Shown here: positions 57,250-64,000 of the stretch, one piece after another | How the letters are laid out: each line of letters begins with the position of its first letter | Numbering within the stretch: position 1 is the stretch's first letter | Assembly (NCBI GenBank): GCA_905221605.1 | Contig: CAJNDS010002552.1 | Span: forward strand, 62,001-126,000 | DNA length: 64,000 nt | Direction of reading: 5' to 3' | Source of the DNA: Symbiodinium natans | Taxonomy: Eukaryota > Sar > Dinophyceae > Suessiales > Symbiodiniaceae | Made by a program: the position numbers and the translations under genes | Notes under the pieces: generated by a model | Told to the model about the DNA's origin: nothing | What the model saw: only the letters and a program-made list of their open reading frames with translations | The model's database searches: none

Positions 57250-60200
57250 GTGGTTTGTGCTCCCAACTGCCGCTCCTGCACAAAATCGTATACCTGCGAC
57301 GCCTTGATTATTTCATTTGCTTGAGGACCTTAAGCCCTGGAGGAACCTCCAAAACTCCAAGCCTGCAATACTCCAACACTCCAATACTCCAATACTCCAA
57401 TACTCCAACACTCCAATACCCCAATACTCCAATACTCCAAGTCCGAAACCCATGGTCAGCACAGTCATCCGGAGCGGAGCACCAACCACACCGTCGAAAC
57501 CCCAAAAACTTAGGGTTCGAGATTCTGGTGCTGGTTCTTTTGGAGCGGATTGGGAAGGAGACAAAAGCAGGTTTAGGAAGTTGAGCTACAAGCCGCAGAG
57601 GCGCCATAGCCCAAACCCAACAACCCCGAACTGCCCCAGGCCAAGGGCCGAAGTCCTCCCCAAGCGGACACTCCATTAGAGGGCCCCTGCACAATCTCAG
57701 AAACCCCAACCATCCTCCAAGGATCAATGTTTGGATCCCTTCGCCCTGAAGTCGGATCGGACGTGTGGACCCTGCAGCAGTAACTGCCAGAACTGCAGGA
57801 ATTGGGGCCGCTTGGCCCCTTAGAGTGCTGGGGCCTGTTGGAAGATCTTCCAACAGGGCATAAGATGCGCCGCTTAAGGTCCCCAAACCACGATCGTGCT
57901 TTGGGGCTTTGAGACTTGCGGGGTGAAACCTCCAATTCTCAAGCCGGTTCTCAGGTTCGTGGGTTCCAGGGTCTCTTACGAATTGAAGGGGGTGTAAGGA
58001 TTTGGGGAGTTAAAGGGACACTTGCATTGTGGGCCACGTAGGGAGGCCTCCTGACGCAAGGCCCTGGGAAGTGCGACGTCTGCAGTGTGGGCTACGGAAG
58101 AACATCTTCGGGGCAGTGCTACTCAGCTGCACAACCGCGATTCAGGGCTTAGGGTTCAGTTCACGTCCATCTTTTTGGGGGCTGAACCCTTGAGCTAAAA
58201 CTAGCGCGCGCCCTGCGTGCGAGAATTCATCCGTGGCATCTGTTCCCCTCGACCCTGACAGCCTAACACTGTTGTCCAATCTCTTGACGCATGGCTGTTT
58301 GTCTACAAGCTGGCAGCCACCCCATCGCAGCAGCCTGAAATTCCAGGGTTTGCAGGGGGCTCTCCGAGCTTCCTTCTCGAGCCATTCGGCCTGGTTGGTT
58401 CAAGCAAATTGCACTTTGCTCTCAGTTCTTCTTTTTCTTGTGTTGAGTAGGCAGAAGTTCCAACCGGGTTGAATGTATACACATGAAAGCATTGCTTGCA
58501 GCCGCCTCGGAAACTCAACTCGACATGCACTGGCACACACGGGCGAAGCAGCTCTTGGAAATTGTGGATTTGGGTTTTTTGGGTCTGGGATCCAGAGTCT
58601 AGGGTTTGTTTCGGGTTTGGGGTGCGGGGCCTTAAACCGCAAACCCTAAACCCTAAACCCTAAACCCTAAACCCTAAACCCTAAACCCTAAACCCTAAAC
58701 CCTAAACCCTAAACCCTAAACCCTAAACCCTAAACCCTAAACCCTAAACCCTAAACCCTAAACCCTAAACCCTAAACCCTAACCGGGGGGTTCTTTTGTT
58801 TTTTTGATATTCGGTTCGAGGCCAGAGCTGCGCCAGGGACTGCATCAGCTGCAGCTACGCGGGCGCTGGGAAGTGCGACTCCTGCAAGAGCGGCCGCTCG
58901 GATGCTGGGGGCTTTCGGGTTTTAGGGTTTATGGTCAAGAGTTTTCGGGTTTAGAGTTTTAGGGTTTAGGATAATTTTTTTGAGGCTCTTGGGCGCCTTA
59001 ATTAAGCTCTGAGTTGAAATCTGGTTGCAAAACCTGAGAACAAGAAACCCTCAACTTGGAGAAAACTCAAACCCAGCATCGCTTGTTCAAAGCTTGAGAG
59101 TGCACGTGCTATGCGCCGGCTTTGGCGAGGGCGTTTTTGCAAAGTCCGGGCTTCTAACGCTTACCATTGGGGTTCCCTGAATCTCTGGCAGCCTTTAAAC
59201 GCCCAAACTGAATCTCCAGTGCCGCGAGGCTACGAAGTGACACGCGCCGGCGAGTGCAAGACGCACGGTTTTGTTCAGCGGCACAGTGTTGGGAAACCCA
59301 TCCCGAAAATCTAAGCTAAAAACTGAACCGCACCAGGTTTTAAGGCGCCTCAAAAGTTTCAAAGCTTAGAGCTGTGCGTTGGACCGTTTGACCCTATCAG
59401 GCCCTCGACCTCCTTGAGACCCCCAAGCCCGGGAGCCTCCACAGCAACCGACTTTTTCGCCCCTCAAGGACATGCGCCACAAACTGCCGCGACTGTCGGC
59501 AGGCAGGCGGCGGCCTCTGCGACGTGCCCTGGCTTTTGCAGTGCTTTTCAGGCCTCTTTATTTCGAGGCCGGACATACAAAAAGCCTACTTAACCCTACA
59601 GACCCAACATCCATGCTCTTCAACCTCACAACCACCGTCGTCAAAGAACTCGGGTGCCCCAAGACAAACCGGATCTCAAAGGTCTGCAAATCCGGCTACG
59701 GCCTGACGCCGGGTCAGACCTGCGACACTTGCGCCCGCCGGTGTCAAAGATGCGAGCGAGCGGGAGCCGGACGCAGCTGGGGCTTGAGCAGTGAGAGCTG
59801 TGAGAGCATTCAAGGTTTAGGGGTGTAGGTGGGGTGGGGAGGCTTTGGGGCCTTTAGGGCCTTTTGAAGGACGGCAATGATGCTCCAGCATCCGGGTTTT
59901 TCTTGCTTGGACTACCCCGACACGTCCCGAGAACGAAGGGACACAGAGGATCTTGGCAGTAGGGTTTCATGTCGATTGGAGCTTCAGACTTCAGGGTACT
60001 CTCTTGGACTTATGGAATGCTATGCGTTCTGCTCTCACAAACCTTTTTGTTCTCACAGCTGAAAATCAAAGAGATATTGTGGGCTTAACCTAAACAACCC
60101 TCAAAACCCTCCTCAGGCATGGCGCGGCCCCGCACCCTACAGTACTCATCCCCAAGCTCTCAACCTTGTAGGTTGCTGGGTCATCTGCCAAGGATTGTCA

Positions 60201-63200
60201 GCTCCCTAACTCTGACTCCTGCATTCAAGAGTTTGGGGGTGAGGATGTGGCGCTTCGTGTTTAGGGCTCTGCTCAAAGATTGCGAAGTTTCTCCCTGGGG
60301 TTTGGAGGGTTCAAAGAGTAACAGCGCCCTACAATGCCCTACGTCCTAAAACATCGTAAAAATCCTAAATCTTACTAAGCCCGAAGCCTATTGAAAAGCC
60401 CGAAAGCTTCTGTCTTCTAGCCATGTGCACCACCGCCGAGGCTGCGATCTCTGCAGCTCTGGATACGAGCTGTCACGCACAAAGCGACATGCCGAGCAAG
60501 AGGTTTCAGGGTCTATAGGGTTTAGGGTATGCGTCTTGAACGAAGAAAGCATCTAAGCATGCTTAGTTTTCCCCTTCGTGCTGGCAAGCTTGCTGGGGGT
60601 ATCTAAGCCCACACGGTCTAGTCGGCGCGGGGAGGTTCATGAGAGCAAGCATAGGGGTTAATCACGTCAACCTCATGTACACGAGCCGATGTAAGCAGGG
60701 AAGTTTACTAATCGGGTGGCAGGTATTATCTGGGATGGACTGGTCTATTTTGGGAGGCGTGCGTACATGGAACTACCATCAAGAAATTTCTGCTATCACC
60801 CTTGGGATGGCTCTGTGCCAGGACCTGTCTCAAATGCGCGCCCAACTGCGAAACCTGCGCCAATGCTGGAGAGGGCAAGTGCGATCGCTGCAATGACGGC
60901 TGCTGGTGTGCAAAGCAGCAGTCGTTATCCGTGGGTTTTGGGGGTTCGGGTTTTGCGGGAATAAACCCACAGTACTAAGCAGAGTCAGAATTCCAGAACC
61001 GTTGGGACCGACCGAGCTGCGGGACATCTTGGGGGGGGTTAGCCATTGTAGAGGGGTTGGGGATTTAAAATGTGCGGCTTTGTTCAGCGGAGCCGTTCCC
61101 CTTCTCTCAAACGCATGGCGCAAACGAAGTGTCAAAAGACCCCTGAACCCTCAACCTGAACGCTAAGTACCTTAAACCCGAAGCCGTGGCCGTCTCAGAG
61201 CCAGGCTATGGACTCACTGCCGACCAGGTTTGCAAGCCATGTCCGCTGGCTGCCCTGGTCGCGACTTTCGGCCTAGCTCGCCATTAGGGTTTAGGGTTTG
61301 GGGTTTGGGCTTTGGGCTTTGGGGTATGTGGTGAACCTGTGTGAACCTAAACCCTGCCCCTAAGCCAGCAAGCTCCAATATACTATGTCCCTACCAAGAA
61401 AAACCAACCCTTTCAAAACGCGAGCCCAAAAACAAAATGCCACTCAGGCTAAAAGCCCCAGTGGTCTGAGGCTCTGACGGCTGCATCTCCTGTGCAAAGG
61501 CAGGGGGCGGTCGCTGTGATCGCTGCAAGGACAGGTATGCCATGACCTTCTCCAAGACTTGCAACTTGGCTGAGAGCGGATGTTTCAGGGGCTCTCCAAG
61601 GATTCTGCGCATGCACAAAGAGACCCTCCACTCCGCAGGCTGCTCACCAACACGAAACCAGCATTGATCCCTTGGTAAACTCAATCTTCCCCTAAATCCC
61701 TGAGCAGTGCGGCTGCAGTATCTCCGTTGACCAAATCACAATCCCCCCAAAACCACACTCAGGCCCAAGAAATTTGTTGTTCATGCAACTCTTCGACAAA
61801 AACTTCCGAAACCCGAACCCCGGCACGGAACCAAGACGAGGGCTCGACAAGAACTGGAGATGTGTCTTTGTTCTTTGTGGTGCTTTACTGGAACTTTAGA
61901 TCCTTAGCCTTTTTGGGCTTATTGGGTTTCTTAATGAGGCAGCTAAAAGTTTAGTTTTTTACTACCCTCCTAAGTGCAGCCAAGTGTTGATCCCCCCCTT
62001 GGTGTGGCCCAAAACGCCTCGGCCACCTCAGAGGTGAGGCGTGCGCCCCACAGTGCAAGAGCTGCCTGAGAGCTGGCCCCGGGCTTTGCGACCAGTGCCA
62101 GGTGGGTTTAAAGGAAGTTTAGGGTTTAGGGTTTAGGGAGGCTTTGAGAGGGGTTGGAGTTCAAGGTTGAAAGCTTAACAGCACAAAGGCCTCAAACTAG
62201 GCTGACACAATAGCCCTCTGAAATCCGCACCTGAATGAGCCCCTAAAGTCTGCACCATTGACCCTTGATGCACAATGAAAGATCCCGGGTTTAGGCTGTA
62301 AGGTCCTAAGCGCCTCGAACGAAGTTCTTTGGGCATGCCGGACAGGCACCAAATCTGCTCACCCGCAGCCAGAAGTGCGGGCCATGTGCAGCGAACTGCC
62401 AGTCTTGCAGTATCGGGTTGACCTGCGACGTCTGCAATCCGCACCTAGGGGCGGCTCTTCAGCAATGTTTTTGGACGTCCTTGGAAAGGGGCTTCAAACC
62501 TTGTAGGTTTTTGAAATATTTGGATCGTGCAAGACAAGCACCAGGCAGTATGGCCTCACAGCAACCTGGGAGTGCGACCACTGCTACTGGAACTGCCGAA
62601 CCTGTCGCAGGGCAGGGGCTGGGAAATGCGACGAGTGCGAGCCATTCTACGTCCTGACTTGGGACAAGAAGTGCAAGCCATGTGCCGAGCACTGCAGCAG
62701 ATGCGACCCTTGCAGCCGACACGAACCCTCAAGTTGGGACAGCCCTATAACGAAACGATCCCTAAGATGTGAGGCTTTAAACCCTTTTTTATGATGTCCT
62801 AGTTGGTCCCCGAGGATCGGGCGGGGGCATACAAGTGCGACAGCTGCAATCGCGGGTACGGGCTCACGTCAGACTCGACTTGCGCACCTTGCGCCGCCGC
62901 GTGCCAGCATTGCGACCAGGCTGGCGCGGGGCGTTGTGATGTTTGCACCTTGGAGACGACACATGAGCACTCTTATATCCGGGCGGTGTGTTTTTTTTGT
63001 ACAGTATATGTGTACACATATTTATTTCTATATATACGCACATACTTGTTCATTCAACACTACAAGATATGAGCCCTAAACCCTTCTAGAGCTTGGTGAC
63101 CAAAGGCAAGCCGCGGTTTGCGCTTTCGCCATCCAAGCTCTGTGAGCCCTGTGCGGACAACTGCCTGAGCTGTGGGAAAGCCGGCCCTGGCTTGTGCGAC

Positions 63201-64000
63201 GAGTGCCCTGGTAAGCCCCGGGCGCCGTCCAGCGCGCAAGTTGTTGATTCACCTTTTTCTCGTGTAGTGTACGTATAATCCCTCAATCAGAAAAGCAAGC
63301 GTATGCTATGCCTCACAAGACAAGTGAGGTGCGAGTCCCCCTTGGAACTAACGCAGTCGAAGAAGTGCGCGCCCTGTGCTCCCAACTGTAATGGCTGCAA
63401 GAAAGCCGGCGGCGGCTTCTGCGATGTGTGCGTGCAGGGCTATGGGCTCACCCAAGACAAGATGTGTGGGCCTTGCGATCCTGTAACGAAGCGGTGTTTC
63501 AGCTGCAACCGGGCTGGTGCCGGTCGATGCGATGCATGCAAGCAGGGATATGAGCTTTCAAAGCAATCGGGCACCTGCATGCAGTGCGCCGATGATTGCG
63601 TCACGTGCCAGGCTGCTGGCGAGGGGAAATGCGACTCGTGTGCCACGAGGTTTGCACTCGATTTGGGCAAGACATGCAAACCCTGTGCCGCGCATTGCGT
63701 CGCCTGTACCACAGCCGGCCCGGGCAAATGTGATCGATGCGACGAGGGCTACGCACGAAGCCCTGACCAGTCATGCCTGCCATGTGCTTCCAGGCGGGTA
63801 GATCTCTCGAGACGATTGCACCCTTTTTGGCCCCCAAAACCCAAAGTGCCGGAACCGCTCCGTTGCAATAAACTGACCCTAATTGTTTGAACCACCCCCC
63901 AGGTGTGTGGAGTGCAAGGTTAGAGGACCGGGATCCTGCGACGATGGTGGCTGCGCGGCACCCTACGAGCTTACGCCCCAGCACCAATGCGCACCCTGTG
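57250..64000 (+). CDS. Tandem cysteine-rich repeat protein (furin/GFR/VSP-like), 18 exons, partial
   Basis: Exons: 57250-57297, 57722-57806, 58061-58117, 58821-58892, 59229-59259, 59469-59523, 59682-59772, 60441-60483, 60822-60898, 61205-61240, 61471-61568, 62039-62101, 62346-62440, 62545-62704, 62815-62944, 63106-63202, 63329-63793, 63903-64000 (runs off the edge). They join without a stop into about 600 residues made of roughly 16 units of about 37 residues. The unit is C-x2-C-A-x2-C-x2-C-x3-A-G-x-G-x-C-D-x-C-x3-Y-x-L-x6-C, for example CDSCNRGYGLTSDSTCAPC. Such disulphide-rich units occur in furin-like and growth-factor-receptor domains and in protist surface proteins, so a secreted or surface protein is likely; no signal peptide or anchor is in view. 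The cysteine spacing fixes nearly all junctions. Introns begin GC (10), GT (4) or GA (3) and all end AG|G. Oddities: exon 61471-61568 joins the next as C-N-L-A-C, one residue longer than usual. Neither gene end is visible. Confidence 0.85.
57365..57440. repeat. ACTCCAAT octamer microsatellite
   Basis: About nine ACTCCAAT/ACTCCAAC units, in the first placed intron of the cysteine-rich gene. The reverse frame yields the repeated peptide EYWSIGVL, an artefact. Confidence 0.95.
58633..58784. repeat. CCCTAAA array inside an intron
   Basis: About 21 near-perfect CCCTAAA units in the intron 58118-58820 of the cysteine-rich gene, 37 bp before the acceptor. Confidence 0.95.

Noticed and set aside
1-64000. 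rRNA, tRNA, riboswitch or prokaryotic operon features
   Set aside because: No recognisable rRNA or tRNA core, no ribosome-binding-site-led gene clusters and no terminators of bacterial type were seen.

Overview
This window looks like nuclear DNA of a eukaryotic alga, most probably a dinoflagellate. The evidence is in the sequence. Telomere-type TTTAGGG/CCCTAAA repeats occur in both orientations throughout. Genes are sparse and cut into very short exons. Where homology or a repeat pattern fixes the splice junctions, introns begin with GC, GA or GT and end in AG followed by a G in the next exon; GC/GA donors with an AG|G acceptor are a known dinoflagellate habit. Of 31 introns I could place, about 16 begin GC, 7 GA and 8 GT. 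No rRNA, tRNA, CRISPR array or bacterial-style operon was seen. Most long open frames here are chance frames in repeats, so genes were assembled exon by exon.

Layout. 0-9 kb: a duplicated repeat block (copies at 1-905, 5340-8960 and 17270-18890), an AT-rich island with decayed MORN-type repeats (about 1.9-2.2 kb), a GA-rich satellite and a palindromic MITE-like element at 7.4 kb. 9.7-13.9 kb: a plus-strand gene for a GHKL/Hsp90-type ATPase of the NO VEIN/sacsin-like kind; one of its introns is filled by a 0.7-kb element with arms of about 190 bp. 14-25 kb: mostly repeats and unrecognised sequence, with a large (GTA/GCA)n microsatellite at 23.5 kb. 25-30 kb: several probable exons on both strands, best a five-exon plus-strand 3' end at 29.15-30.0 kb and a minus-strand membrane-protein candidate at 27.9-28.8 kb. 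30.7-34.5 kb: a repeat unit present once intact and once split by a 0.9-kb tandem array. 37-39 kb: large interstitial telomeric arrays. 43.2-48.5 kb: a 65-bp tandem array interrupted by a 3277-bp element with 34-bp terminal inverted repeats and an AT target duplication.

52.8-54.6 kb: exons whose joined product resembles a SnAC segment followed by the start of a bromodomain, as in SWI/SNF (Brahma/Snf2-type) remodelers. 57.25-64.0 kb, running off the right edge: an 18-exon gene for a secreted or surface-type protein of tandem cysteine-rich (furin/GFR/VSP-like) units. Its 17 introns sit at varied places in the homologous units, and most start with the same two bases as the following exon, which suggests insertion of introner-like elements after the repeats had multiplied. 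Telomere-like motifs lie inside several introns of the 52-64 kb genes.

The clear genes are all on the plus strand, but nothing suggests that their products work together.
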